Positions 9,249 to 16,964 of a stretch of 64,000 nt of DNA are shown here, in pieces. The translations under genes and the position numbers were made by a program. This stretch comes from JAGVSR01 sp963786675. Its GTDB lineage: Bacteria; Pseudomonadota; Alphaproteobacteria; Rhizobiales; Hyphomicrobiaceae. Location: NCBI GenBank assembly GCA_963786675.1, contig CAWAZY010000003.1:1116001-1180000 (forward strand). Reading direction: 5' to 3'. The first letter of the stretch is position 1, and each line of letters starts with the position of its first letter. The notes beneath the pieces are model-generated. The model was not told where the DNA came from and searched no databases. It worked only from the letters and a program-made list of their open reading frames with translations.

Positions 9249-10031
9249 ATGACAGCAAGCCAGAAGATGTTCGACCAAATCGCATTCGTCGCCAGCGACG
9301 TGCCCGAGGCCCGCTCCGCCCTCGAGCAATTGACCACGCTCTATGGCAACGCGCGGCCCGCCGACGCGGACGCCATCGTGGCGCTCGGCGGCGACGGCCT
9401 CATGCTGCAAACACTGCACCGTTTCATGAACGACCGTATCCCCATTTACGGCATGAACCGCGGATCGGTCGGCTTCCTGATGAACGAGTACCGGGAGGAA
9501 GACTTGCGCGAGCGTCTCGCCGCGGCGGAGATTTCCCGCGTGCATCCCTTGTCGATGGTCGCCTACGACGCCAACGGCAAGGCCAGTAAATCGCTGGCCA
9601 TCAACGAAGTGTCGCTCTTCCGGGAGACCTTTCAGGCGGCCAAGCTGAGCGTCTCCGTCGACGGCAAGGAACGCATCGAGGAATTGATTTGCGACGGCAT
9701 TCTTGTCGCCACACCGGCCGGGTCCACCGCTTACAATCTCTCTGCCTACGGTCCCATCCTCCCGCTGGATGCGCAACTGCTGGCCTTGACCCCAATCAGT
9801 CCGTTCCGCCCGCGCCGCTGGCGGGGCGCCCTGTTGCCGAACAGCGCGCGCATCACCATACATGTGCGCGAGCACCAGAAGCGTCCGGTCAGTGCGGTGG
9901 CCGACCATACCGAAACGCGTCATGTCGTGCGGGTGGAAGTGGAACTGGCGCGCCAGATCGAACTGTTGATGATGTTCGACCCCGGTCACAGCCTCGACGA
10001 GCGCGTCATCGCCGAACAGTTCCGGTTCTAG
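9249..10031 (+). CDS. nadK: NAD kinase
   Basis: ATP-dependent phosphorylation of NAD to NADP in the cytoplasm. 260 residues from the ATG at 9249; the in-frame upstream ATG at 9150 would run into cutA. The ATP/NAD-binding signature GGDG is in ALGGDGLMLQTLH, followed by GMNRGSVGFLMN, the Asn-Glu pair in INEVSLFRE, and the glycine-rich DGILVATPAGSTAYNLSAYG. Length and motif order match short bacterial NadK. No strong ribosome-binding site is seen. Confidence 0.93.
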   Translation: MTASQKMFDQIAFVASDVPEARSALEQLTTLYGNARPADADAIVALGGDGLMLQTLHRFMNDRIPIYGMNRGSVGFLMNEYREEDLRERLAAAEISRVHPLSMVAYDANGKASKSLAINEVSLFRETFQAAKLSVSVDGKERIEELICDGILVATPAGSTAYNLSAYGPILPLDAQLLALTPISPFRPRRWRGALLPNSARITIHVREHQKRPVSAVADHTETRHVVRVEVELARQIELLMMFDPGHSLDERVIAEQFRF

Positions 10032-10169
10032 GTTCAGCCGCGCACGCCGCCTCCCGGCGCAGATCCGTCAGCATTACACTGTCCGCGCAGTGGACGCCGA
10101 CGCGGGGTTGATCTCGACGCGCGTGCGTTCTCTCTAGCAGGCGACGGCCGCAGAACTGAGCTCATCGAC

Positions 10170-10187
10170 TGTGATGGCGCAGTAACA
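10170..10187. promoter_or_regulatory. Distal PpsR/CrtJ-like site
   Basis: TGTGATGGCGCAGTAACA matches TGT-N12-ACA exactly. It stands alone, about 220 bp upstream of the tandem pair, and could be a chance match. Confidence 0.35.
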
Positions 10188-10403
10188 GACGTCGGACCAA
10201 ATTTGCCAAAGTCCCTCCTGGCGAAGGGCTCATCACTGGCCAGCGAGTTTGGCGGTCCGGGTCCTTCGGTTTACCGCCGCACTCCCGCAACTCCCGGAAG
10301 CACCACCTAAAACTCGTGTTTGGCCCGGCTTTTCCGCCCCGGGATCATGCACGAATGCGGCACGGATCATCTTCAATAAGGGCATTGACAGCACACCCGG
10401 AGC

Positions 10404-10447
10404 TGTGAAACGTATTTGACAGATCAATATGTCTATTTTCGGTTACA
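10404..10447. promoter_or_regulatory. Tandem PpsR/CrtJ operators of the puc operon
   Basis: Two exact TGT-N12-ACA palindromes at 10404-10421 and 10430-10447, separated by 8 bp. This is the spacing at which the oxygen- and light-responsive repressor PpsR/CrtJ is known to bind cooperatively. A TTGACA hexamer (10416-10421), a candidate -35 element, lies inside the first site, so binding would occlude the promoter. The regulator gene itself is not in the window. Confidence 0.8.
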
Positions 10448-10595
10448 GTTCTCCGGTCTGAAGCGGACACAGCGTCTCTCTGGACCAGACACCGCGCTTC
10501 GCAGTCGGCCCATGTCGGGCAGATGCGACAGCAAACCCACAGTCGTGGGTTCCGGCACGAAATAGGTCTTGCCGGTCACTTGGGAGAATTCGGCT

Positions 10596-10757
10596 ATGGA
10601 TAGCTTGGACGATCCAAACAGGGTCTGGCCGACCGGTCTGACCATCAGAGAATCAGAGGCTCTGCATAAGCATCTGATCGACGGAACGCGTGTCTTCGGC
10701 GCTATCGCGCTGGTGGCTCACTTTCTCGCCTATCTCTACACGCCGTGGATGGGATGA
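10596..10757 (+). CDS. pucB: LH2 light-harvesting complex beta chain
   Basis: 53 residues; binds bacteriochlorophyll and carotenoid in the peripheral antenna of the photosynthetic membrane. The start at 10596 has GGGAG upstream. One membrane helix covers about residues 27-49. His42 is the expected B850-type bacteriochlorophyll ligand, and His24 and Arg32 (in HKHLIDGTRVF) match the conserved His and Arg near the B800 pigment. The ending LAYLYTPWMG is typical of LH2 rather than LH1. It is the first gene of the puc operon, 12 bp before pucA. Confidence 0.93.
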   Translation: MDSLDDPNRVWPTGLTIRESEALHKHLIDGTRVFGAIALVAHFLAYLYTPWMG

Positions 10758-10769
10758 GGGAGAACGGAC

Positions 10770-11102
10770 ATGAACCAAGGACGTATCTGGTGTGTGGTTA
10801 AGCCCACGGTTGGGTTGCCACTCTTTCTCGGCAGCGTCGCATTGACGTCGCTGGCGGTGCATACGGCGGTGTTGAGCAACACCACATGGATGGCCGATTT
10901 CCTGAGCGGCAAAAGCGTGTCGGGCACGGCGGCAATTGACTCGAAGGGGACGGCCCCGGTCGTGTTCAAGACCGAAGACGGCAAGGCCGCTTTCGCGATC
11001 AATGTCACCCCGGCGGTGGGCGACAGCTCATCGTTCGTTATCAAGGTGGATCGCCTTCCAGGCGACCTTGCCTTGGCGGACCCTCCGACGGTCGTGAAGT
11101 AA
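10770..11102 (+). CDS. pucA: LH2 alpha chain with long C-terminal extension and B820-type residues
   Basis: Pairs with PucB in the LH2 ring. The first 48 residues align without gaps to known LH2 alpha chains: MNQGRIW start (Met1 ligates B800), His31 as bacteriochlorophyll ligand and TTW at 38-40. Positions 44 and 45 are Phe and Leu. In B800-850 complexes these are aromatic residues (Tyr44, Trp/Tyr45) that hydrogen-bond the B850 acetyl groups; Phe and Leu are the substitutions described for B800-820. The chain has 110 residues instead of the usual 50-60. The extra ~62 residues (GTAPVVFKTEDGK, SSSFVIKVDRLPGDL) look like a small soluble beta-rich domain on the periplasmic side. The start has GAGGGAG upstream. 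Confidence 0.9.
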   Translation: MNQGRIWCVVKPTVGLPLFLGSVALTSLAVHTAVLSNTTWMADFLSGKSVSGTAAIDSKGTAPVVFKTEDGKAAFAINVTPAVGDSSSFVIKVDRLPGDLALADPPTVVK

Positions 11103-11125
11103 ACGCACTGCAGCCATGGCGCGAC

Positions 11126-11160
11126 CCCGAGGCCCGGAGCTTCGATGCCCGGGCCTCGGG
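11126..11160 (+). promoter_or_regulatory. Intercistronic hairpin between pucA and pucC
   Basis: A perfect 12-bp stem (11126-11137 with 11149-11160) and 11-base loop, starting 23 bases after the pucA stop and without a following T-run. In purple bacteria such hairpins after antenna genes protect the short antenna mRNA and lower downstream expression, which fits its place here. Confidence 0.7.
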
Positions 11161-11213
11161 CAAGCCGCGCCCAATCTCAAGCCGGGAAACGGCAACTGCG
11201 GGGCGCTTCAAAC

Positions 11214-12608
11214 ATGAACCGCGCTAGCCAGAAGTTGATGAGGACATGGGCCGAGCTAGGGCCCCGCTTTTTGCCGTTCGCGGATGTGGCAAGCGAAGAC
11301 CTGCCCCTGTCGCGCCTGCTGCGGCTGTCGTTGATTCAGGTCTCGGTCGGCATGTCGTTGGTCCTGCTGGTCGGAACGCTCAATCGCGTCATGATTGTGG
11401 AGCTAGGGGTACCGGCGTCGATCGTCGGAGTTATGATTGCCCTGCCGGTTCTGTTCGCGCCGTTCCGGGCGCTGATCGGATATCGTTCCGACAATTACAA
11501 ATGCGTGCTGGGTTGGAAGCGCGTGCCCTACATCTACCGCGGTACGATGCTTCAATTCGGCGGCTTGGCGATCATGCCATTCGCGCTGTTGGTGCTCGCG
11601 GGGAAAGGACACTCTGCCGACGCGCCGGCGTGGATCGGGCAGGCGGCGGCGGCCCTGGCGTTTCTGCTCGTTGGGGCGGGTGTGCACACGACCCAAACGG
11701 TAGGTTTGGCGCTCGCCACGGATCTCGCGCGGCCGGAGGACCGGCCAAATGTCGTTGGGCTCATGTACGTCATGCTGCTTGCCGGATCGATCGTGAGTTC
11801 GCTCGTGTTCGGCGCTCTGCTGGTCGAGTTCTCGCCCGGCCGGCTCATCCAGGTGATCCAGGGGTCGGCGGTCGTCACGATTGTCCTGAATGGGATCGCG
11901 CTGTGGAAACAGGAGGCGCGGCGGCCGGCCAGCACTGCGGACGAGCTGCCCGAGCCGAGCTTCGCCGATGCGTGGTCGAGCTATATCAGGGGCGATAACG
12001 CGCTCAGGCTTCTGGTCATCGTCGGGTTGGGTACGATGGCCTTCAGCATGCAGGATGTCTTGCTCGAGCCTTACGGGGGCCAGGTGCTGGCGATGAGCGT
12101 CAGCGAGACCACGCGGCTCTCCGCAACGCTTGCAGGCGGCGGATTAATCGGATTTGCTGTGGCGTCGTACGTTCTCAGTCAAGGTGCGGACCCATTCCGG
12201 ATGGCAGGGTACGGCGCCCTCGCCGGCATTGCGGGCTTCAGCGCCGTCATTGGCTCCGCCACCCTGCATTCAACCGTCCTGTTCGGCGTAGGCGTCCTGT
12301 TGATCGGCTTGGGCGGTGGCCTGTTTGGACATGGGACATTGACGGCGACCATGAATTTCGCACCCAAGGAGCAAGTCGGACTGTCGCTGGGCACCTGGGG
12401 GGCGGTTCAGGCCTTTGCGGCCGGAATAGCCGTCGCCCTGGGAGCCATCGTGCGAGATGCGGGGTATCATTGGGCACCGGAGCTTGGCGTGGCAGCCGGC
12501 TACCACACGGTCTATGCTATCGAAGCCCTGCTGCTGCTCGCTACCCTTGCAGCGATGTATCCACTGCTCCACAGTGGCCGCACAATCGAAACCGAAAGCA
12601 CACTATGA
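11214..12608 (+). CDS. pucC: PucC-type antenna assembly membrane protein (BCD family)
   Basis: 464-residue polytopic inner-membrane protein of the major-facilitator-related PucC/LhaA family, needed for assembly or accumulation of LH2 and possibly delivery of bacteriochlorophyll. About twelve hydrophobic helices are visible. Family-typical stretches include LSRLLRLSLIQVSVGMS, LIGYRSDNYKCVLGWKRVPYIYRGTMLQFGG, LATDLARPEDRP and DVLLEPYGGQVLAMSVSETT. I use the ATG at 11214, where family similarity begins; an in-frame ATG at 11145 would lie within the hairpin. It follows pucBA and is probably co-transcribed at lower level. Confidence 0.92.
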   Translation: MNRASQKLMRTWAELGPRFLPFADVASEDLPLSRLLRLSLIQVSVGMSLVLLVGTLNRVMIVELGVPASIVGVMIALPVLFAPFRALIGYRSDNYKCVLGWKRVPYIYRGTMLQFGGLAIMPFALLVLAGKGHSADAPAWIGQAAAALAFLLVGAGVHTTQTVGLALATDLARPEDRPNVVGLMYVMLLAGSIVSSLVFGALLVEFSPGRLIQVIQGSAVVTIVLNGIALWKQEARRPASTADELPEPSFADAWSSYIRGDNALRLLVIVGLGTMAFSMQDVLLEPYGGQVLAMSVSETTRLSATLAGGGLIGFAVASYVLSQGADPFRMAGYGALAGIAGFSAVIGSATLHSTVLFGVGVLLIGLGGGLFGHGTLTATMNFAPKEQVGLSLGTWGAVQAFAAGIAVALGAIVRDAGYHWAPELGVAAGYHTVYAIEALLLLATLAAMYPLLHSGRTIETESTL

Positions 12609-12665
12609 GGATTAATGTATCGGAGCACGCCCTGCGGGCCGGCCCACTAGCAAGATGGACAGAAC

Positions 12666-13259
12666 ATGCAGACAATCAGCCGCCTTTATAAGAACGAAGA
12701 AGACGCCCGCAAGGCATGGGATGAATTGAAGCGCAGAGGGTTTGCAGACAGTTTCCTCTTTACACCTCCGCCCCCAGCCGACGAAACGGCGGCACCGGCC
12801 GCTCCGGGCCACTTGCTCGAAGATATGCTGAAGGCTCAAATCTTGCGCAGTGAGGCGGCGGCCTACGCCCAGCACGTCAGCCAGGGTGCGAGCCTTGTAA
12901 CCGTCCACGCGCCGTTCACAGGCGGCAAGCGCGCCACGTACATTCTGGAACGGCATGGGCCGGGCGATTACGGCATAGAACAGCCTACGTTCCCGACCTA
13001 CATGTGGGATGAGACCGCCCCTCTGTCGAGTGCGCTGCGCTGGCCGCTTCTTGCAAAGACCAAGCTGCCATTCGAGACGATATCAGGCATTCCATCCTTG
13101 ATCCGCACGAACCACGGCTCGGGGGTCGCCGCGCGGCCAGATACACCAGCCCCTCTATCGGCCGCCCTTGGCTTACCGGTATTGTCGAGTGATCCGACGC
13201 CGCTGTCATCGCTCGTCCAACTTCCGGTCCTGTTGAAGAGCAAGCCGCTGTTTTACTGA
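12666..13259 (+). CDS. Uncharacterised puc-linked protein with three PLS-repeat motifs
   Basis: 197 residues, 57 bp after pucC on the same strand, so probably in the puc operon. The N-terminal ~75 residues (ISRLYKNEEDARKAWDELKRRGF) look like the small alpha/beta domain of general-stress YflT-like proteins. The C-terminal third carries three copies of one motif: APLSSALRWPLL, APLSAALGLPVL and TPLSSLVQLPVL, each followed by a short linker. There is no signal peptide or membrane helix. I do not recognise the full protein. The position suggests a part in antenna assembly or membrane organisation, which is inference only. Confidence 0.6.
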   Translation: MQTISRLYKNEEDARKAWDELKRRGFADSFLFTPPPPADETAAPAAPGHLLEDMLKAQILRSEAAAYAQHVSQGASLVTVHAPFTGGKRATYILERHGPGDYGIEQPTFPTYMWDETAPLSSALRWPLLAKTKLPFETISGIPSLIRTNHGSGVAARPDTPAPLSAALGLPVLSSDPTPLSSLVQLPVLLKSKPLFY

Positions 13260-13332
13260 TCGCTCAGGCGAGCCCCTCAGAACTGGTTTGACCGGCGGCC
13301 GTCGCACAGGGACGCCCACCGCGGCGCGCGAT

Positions 13333-13884
13333 CTAGCCGCCCATATAACGCGAGAGCCCAAACACAACGATCACTATCAGCATGACGAGTGAGTAGCCCG
13401 CATAAGCGATGAGAAAGGCCCGCCAGCCTTGGCCCGCTTTTCCACGCGGCGGCGGGACATCGCGCAGCATCATCGTCTGCCCAGCGCGGCTCTGAATCCA
13501 CTCAGCCTGCTCGGACGGCACGACGATTTTGATTTCCGGTGCGCGCCGGAATTCCAACTCAGTGGAAGGCGCGTCGAGGTACCAGGATGTTTTCCAGCCG
13601 CGGATGTCGGCGAACGGGATGAAGAGCGGCGCGTGAAACAATGAAAATGGCTTCATCACACGAAGGGATACACCCTTCTCGTTGACACCGATTTTCAGAA
13701 TGCCTTTCAGCGAATTGAACCCGCCCTGACCAAGCAAGACGGCACTCTGCAAGTTGCGATGTTCGAGCAGCCGTCCGCCGTCTCCAGCGTAGTACTGGGC
13801 GAGATTTCGCCAACGGAACGCCTGTCTCCAAAGCATCCCGAAAAAGAGGACAAAGAAGACGCTGTATCCGAACACCGCCAACAC
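13333..13884 (-). CDS. Small membrane protein of unknown function
   Basis: 183 residues with one N-terminal helix (VFGYSVFFVLFFGMLW) and one C-terminal helix (AFLIAYAGYSLVMLIVIVVFGL), framing a soluble domain of about 125 residues. That domain reads like a PH-type or similar beta-rich fold (GVSLRVMKPFSLFHAPLFIPFADIRGW; IKIVVPSEQAEWIQSRAG). This predicts a membrane-anchored cytoplasmic or periplasmic domain. No family is recognised with confidence, and the gene is not obviously in an operon. Confidence 0.6.
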   Translation of the reverse strand: MLAVFGYSVFFVLFFGMLWRQAFRWRNLAQYYAGDGGRLLEHRNLQSAVLLGQGGFNSLKGILKIGVNEKGVSLRVMKPFSLFHAPLFIPFADIRGWKTSWYLDAPSTELEFRRAPEIKIVVPSEQAEWIQSRAGQTMMLRDVPPPRGKAGQGWRAFLIAYAGYSLVMLIVIVVFGLSRYMGG

Positions 13885-14071
13885 GGCTGATCACTCTTCT
13901 TACTGGGCGTGCCCGCGGGCCGCAGCTCAACAAAAGCCCTTCGCAGGCCCCCAATCCCGGCAACGGCCGCAGGGCGATGCCGCCGTGCGATACCGGCCTC
14001 AACATCCTATCCTCATACTCTGAATACAACGTAACTGGCCCTGTTAATGGCCAGGTTACTGGTCCGTTACC

Positions 14072-14647
14072 CTAGGCGCCCCAACGCGATACGATCATGT
14101 CCATCTCCGGCCGCTCGCGCTCGGCGGGCTTCTCGGTGGCGGTGCCTATATGGATGAATCCGGCAATGCGTTCGTTGTCCGCTAAGCCGAAGCCGCTCGT
14201 GAAATGCTTGGAATAGGAAATCCACTCCGTGATCCAGCACGTGCCGTAGCCCATGGCATTGGCCGCAACACACAGATTTATGCACGCCGCACCGGCCGAC
14301 AGAATCTGTTCCCACTCGGGCGCGCCGCGCGTCGGGCGGATGCGAGAAACAACCGCGATGACCATCGGTGCCCGCAGAAAGCGTTTGCGCTCCGTCTCAA
14401 GACGCACATGCGACGGCGGTTCGGCCTCCTCGCGCAGGCAAGCTTCGGCGGCAATCTCGCCCAACTTTTCGCGTGCCGCGCCCTCGATGACAACAAATCG
14501 CCAAGGCGCGAGCTTCTTATGATCGGGCACACGCGCCGCGATTCCCAGAATTGTCTCCAGTTCTTCGGACGAGGGCGCTGGTTGCGTCAACAAATCGGGC
14601 TTCACCGAGCGGCGGGACTTGAGGAGTTCAAGTGTCGGGTTCGACAT
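14072..14647 (-). CDS. Nitroreductase family FMN oxidoreductase (YdjA-like)
   Basis: 191-residue flavoprotein likely to reduce nitro or related compounds with NAD(P)H in the cytoplasm. The start is the ATG at 14647. RRSVK and the FMN-phosphate contact region near the N-terminus, PDHKKLAPWRFVVIEG, SAGAACINLCVAANAMGYGTCWIT, and the C-terminal IGFIHIGT-like strand (IAGFIHIGTATEKPAER) are typical of the short YdjA-like subgroup. It is divergent from the VWA gene, with 147 bp between. Confidence 0.88.
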   Translation of the reverse strand: MSNPTLELLKSRRSVKPDLLTQPAPSSEELETILGIAARVPDHKKLAPWRFVVIEGAAREKLGEIAAEACLREEAEPPSHVRLETERKRFLRAPMVIAVVSRIRPTRGAPEWEQILSAGAACINLCVAANAMGYGTCWITEWISYSKHFTSGFGLADNERIAGFIHIGTATEKPAERERPEMDMIVSRWGA

Positions 14648-14794
14648 GGAATTGCTTTTTTCCTCGGGGCTGCTAGCCATCACCGCTCTCGCTAACGCAA
14701 GCGGGGCTCTGATACAATGTCTGGCGCGGTCCGGGTACAAGCTGGGCGCGGCTTCGAGGCTCGCCGGCCGGAGCGCCCAAGGAGGAAAACAGTC

Positions 14795-16822
14795 GTGGCA
14801 TCCTGGGTACGCCGTATTTTCAGCGGTTTAGCCATCGTCCTGGCCAACATTGCCATGATGGCGGCGGACGGTCGTGCGGACAATGGTCCGGCTACGCTGA
14901 TTATTGTCGATGGCTCCGGCTCCATGTGGGGCAAGATGGAGGGCGACGACACCGCAAAGTTCTACGGGACCCGCGACCAACTGCGCGCTTTGCTTGAGAA
15001 CGCACCGGCACCGGCGCGCATCGGACTGGCCTCCTTCGGACATCGCCGCAAAGCCGACTGCTCGGACGCGCAAGTCATCGCCCCCATCGAAGCCGGCGGC
15101 GCGGATGCCGTTGCCACCGCATTGGAGCAATTGTCACCCAAGGGCAAAGGCCCGCTCGTCACAGCCCTTCGCGAAGGCGTCAAGGCGGTGGGCACAGGTG
15201 GCGCGGGAACCATCATTCTCGTTCACGACAACGCCGACAATTGTCAGCAGGACGTGTGTGCCGCCGCCGCAGATATCGCCAAAAGCAATCCCGCGCTGCG
15301 TGTCCATTCCATCGGGCTCGGCTTGTCGAAGACCGATCGCGAGCGCATGAAATGCTTAGCCGCCGCAACAGGTGGTGTGCAATTCGATGCTGGTACTCAG
15401 GATGAGCTGGGTGCAGCGCTCGGCGAGACATTCAAACTCGCCGCCCTCGATCCGGCATCGGTACCGGTCGCGCCGCCTGCCGCTGCGTCAGGTGCCGCCG
15501 CAACCGCGCCGAGCGCGGCGCCGACGGGCCCGCCGGGCTTGCGGTTGACGGCGGCTCTTGCCGAAGATGGCGCGATGACCAAGGACCCTGTTGGCTGGCG
15601 CATCGTCCAAACCGGGGCCGGCGCCGACGCAGCGCCACTGATTGAACGCCGCGCCCGCGAAATCAACGAAACACTCCCGCCGGGCACATATGGAGTGGAA
15701 GCCTCGCTCGGCTTGGTCACGCGCAGTTTCGAGATAGACGTTGGATCGGATGGCCCCACGGTGCGGCGCCTTCCCCTCGATGCCGGCGTCATTGCCATCA
15801 AGGCCACTGCCAGCCGGCTTGGCGACAAGCTCGTTGAACCGGTTATGGCCCTGCGGCCTCTCGGAGCGGAGGCGGCTGCGGCAGCCGCGGAAAATCCTGG
15901 CGCGAAACCGCCAGCCGCCGCGCAGGAAACGCCGATCTGGATCGGCCGCGATGCCGCCGCACAACATGTCGTCCCCGCGGGGACTTACCTTGTGACCGTA
16001 AGGGATGGTCTTGCGAGCGCGACCGCCACGCTCGCCGTCACGGCCGGCGCCACCCAGCGCGCCGATCTGGTTCTCGAAACCGGCCGGCTGGAACTGTCCG
16101 CTGCAGGTTTCGACGGCGGCCCCCAACTCGACCGGGTCTTGTATCTGATCGCCGTGGACGATGCGGATGCCCCCCAAGGCCGCCGCGAAATCGCGCGCTC
16201 GACGGCGCCAAATCCGAGCTTCACTTTGCAAGCCGGCACCTACTACGTGACAGCACGCCAGGGATTGAATGAGGTGCGCGAACGCGTTGCGATTTCTAGC
16301 GGCGACATCGTCAAAACGACACTCGTGCTCGGCCTGGCACGGCTGACCGTCAAGCCCGTACTGACCGGCGTCTCTGCCATGCCAAAGGTGCCAATCGTGA
16401 CGCGCATCAGCGAAGTCGACGGCGCCAAGCGCACTGTTGCGCAAAGCACATCAAACGATCCAAGCTTCATGGTGGGCACCGGCCGCTTCCGCATCGACAC
16501 GCGCGTCGGCTCGCTCAACATTCGCGCCTCGCGCGTCGTCGAGGTCTCGCCGGGTAAGGACATCACCGCCGACTTGAAACTGGAGGCTGGTGAGATCAGC
16601 GTCACGGCGCCGGGCGGTGGCGTCGCCCAAGGCGTCGTGCGGGCAGCGCTGCGTGATGCCAAGGGCCGGATCGTCTGGCGCTCCCGTACCGGTGAAGCCT
16701 TGAAAACGCTGGTCGCCCCAGGGACATACGTGTTGCAGGTCGAAACCGGGACAGGTCTCACCGCGCACGACCTGTCTGTGGCCGCCGGCGACGTTCGCAG
16801 CGTCACCGTACCGGGGCCTTGA
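14795..16822 (+). CDS. Exported VWA-domain protein with beta-sandwich repeats
   Basis: 675 residues. I choose the GTG at 14795 because AAGGAGG lies about nine bases upstream and it leads into a signal peptide (RRIFSGLAIVLANIAMMAADGRA). The VWA domain follows directly with the metal-binding motif IIVDGSGSMWGKM and HDNADNCQQDVC. An Ala/Pro-rich linker leads to several beta-rich repeats in which 'G-T-Y/L-V-x-x-G' patterns recur (PPGTYGVEASLG, PAGTYLVTVRDG, QAGTYYVTARQG, APGTYVLQVETG). This is a periplasmic or surface protein, perhaps a scaffold; no substrate can be inferred. The next gene has the same type of repeats. Confidence 0.75.
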   Translation: MASWVRRIFSGLAIVLANIAMMAADGRADNGPATLIIVDGSGSMWGKMEGDDTAKFYGTRDQLRALLENAPAPARIGLASFGHRRKADCSDAQVIAPIEAGGADAVATALEQLSPKGKGPLVTALREGVKAVGTGGAGTIILVHDNADNCQQDVCAAAADIAKSNPALRVHSIGLGLSKTDRERMKCLAAATGGVQFDAGTQDELGAALGETFKLAALDPASVPVAPPAAASGAAATAPSAAPTGPPGLRLTAALAEDGAMTKDPVGWRIVQTGAGADAAPLIERRAREINETLPPGTYGVEASLGLVTRSFEIDVGSDGPTVRRLPLDAGVIAIKATASRLGDKLVEPVMALRPLGAEAAAAAAENPGAKPPAAAQETPIWIGRDAAAQHVVPAGTYLVTVRDGLASATATLAVTAGATQRADLVLETGRLELSAAGFDGGPQLDRVLYLIAVDDADAPQGRREIARSTAPNPSFTLQAGTYYVTARQGLNEVRERVAISSGDIVKTTLVLGLARLTVKPVLTGVSAMPKVPIVTRISEVDGAKRTVAQSTSNDPSFMVGTGRFRIDTRVGSLNIRASRVVEVSPGKDITADLKLEAGEISVTAPGGGVAQGVVRAALRDAKGRIVWRSRTGEALKTLVAPGTYVLQVETGTGLTAHDLSVAAGDVRSVTVPGP

Positions 16823-16964
16823 GGTGCGGCCTCACTTCCACCATCGTTGACCGGCCAAGGAAGATCGGGGAGACCGACATGCGAGGCTATCTCAAGAACG
16901 TTTGAGTTTTTGGCCCATTTGGCCAACACAGCACACGATGATTTTGGACTTTAGGCACACTGGA

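Larger units (their letters stand above)
10032..10595. other. Upstream control region of the antenna operon
   Basis: A 564-bp noncoding region. It contains three TGT-N12-ACA sites of the PpsR/CrtJ type (10170-10187, 10404-10421, 10430-10447), two TTGACA hexamers (10385 and 10416) and, just before pucB, GGGAG at 10582-10586. No other gene is visible. Confidence 0.7.

Noticed and set aside
9069..9989. 306-codon minus-strand frame opposite nadK
   Set aside because: nadK is certain from its motifs; this frame is an antisense shadow.
10416..10449. Full sigma-70 promoter for puc
   Set aside because: TTGACA at 10416 has no acceptable -10 hexamer at 16-18 bp, so only the operators are annotated.
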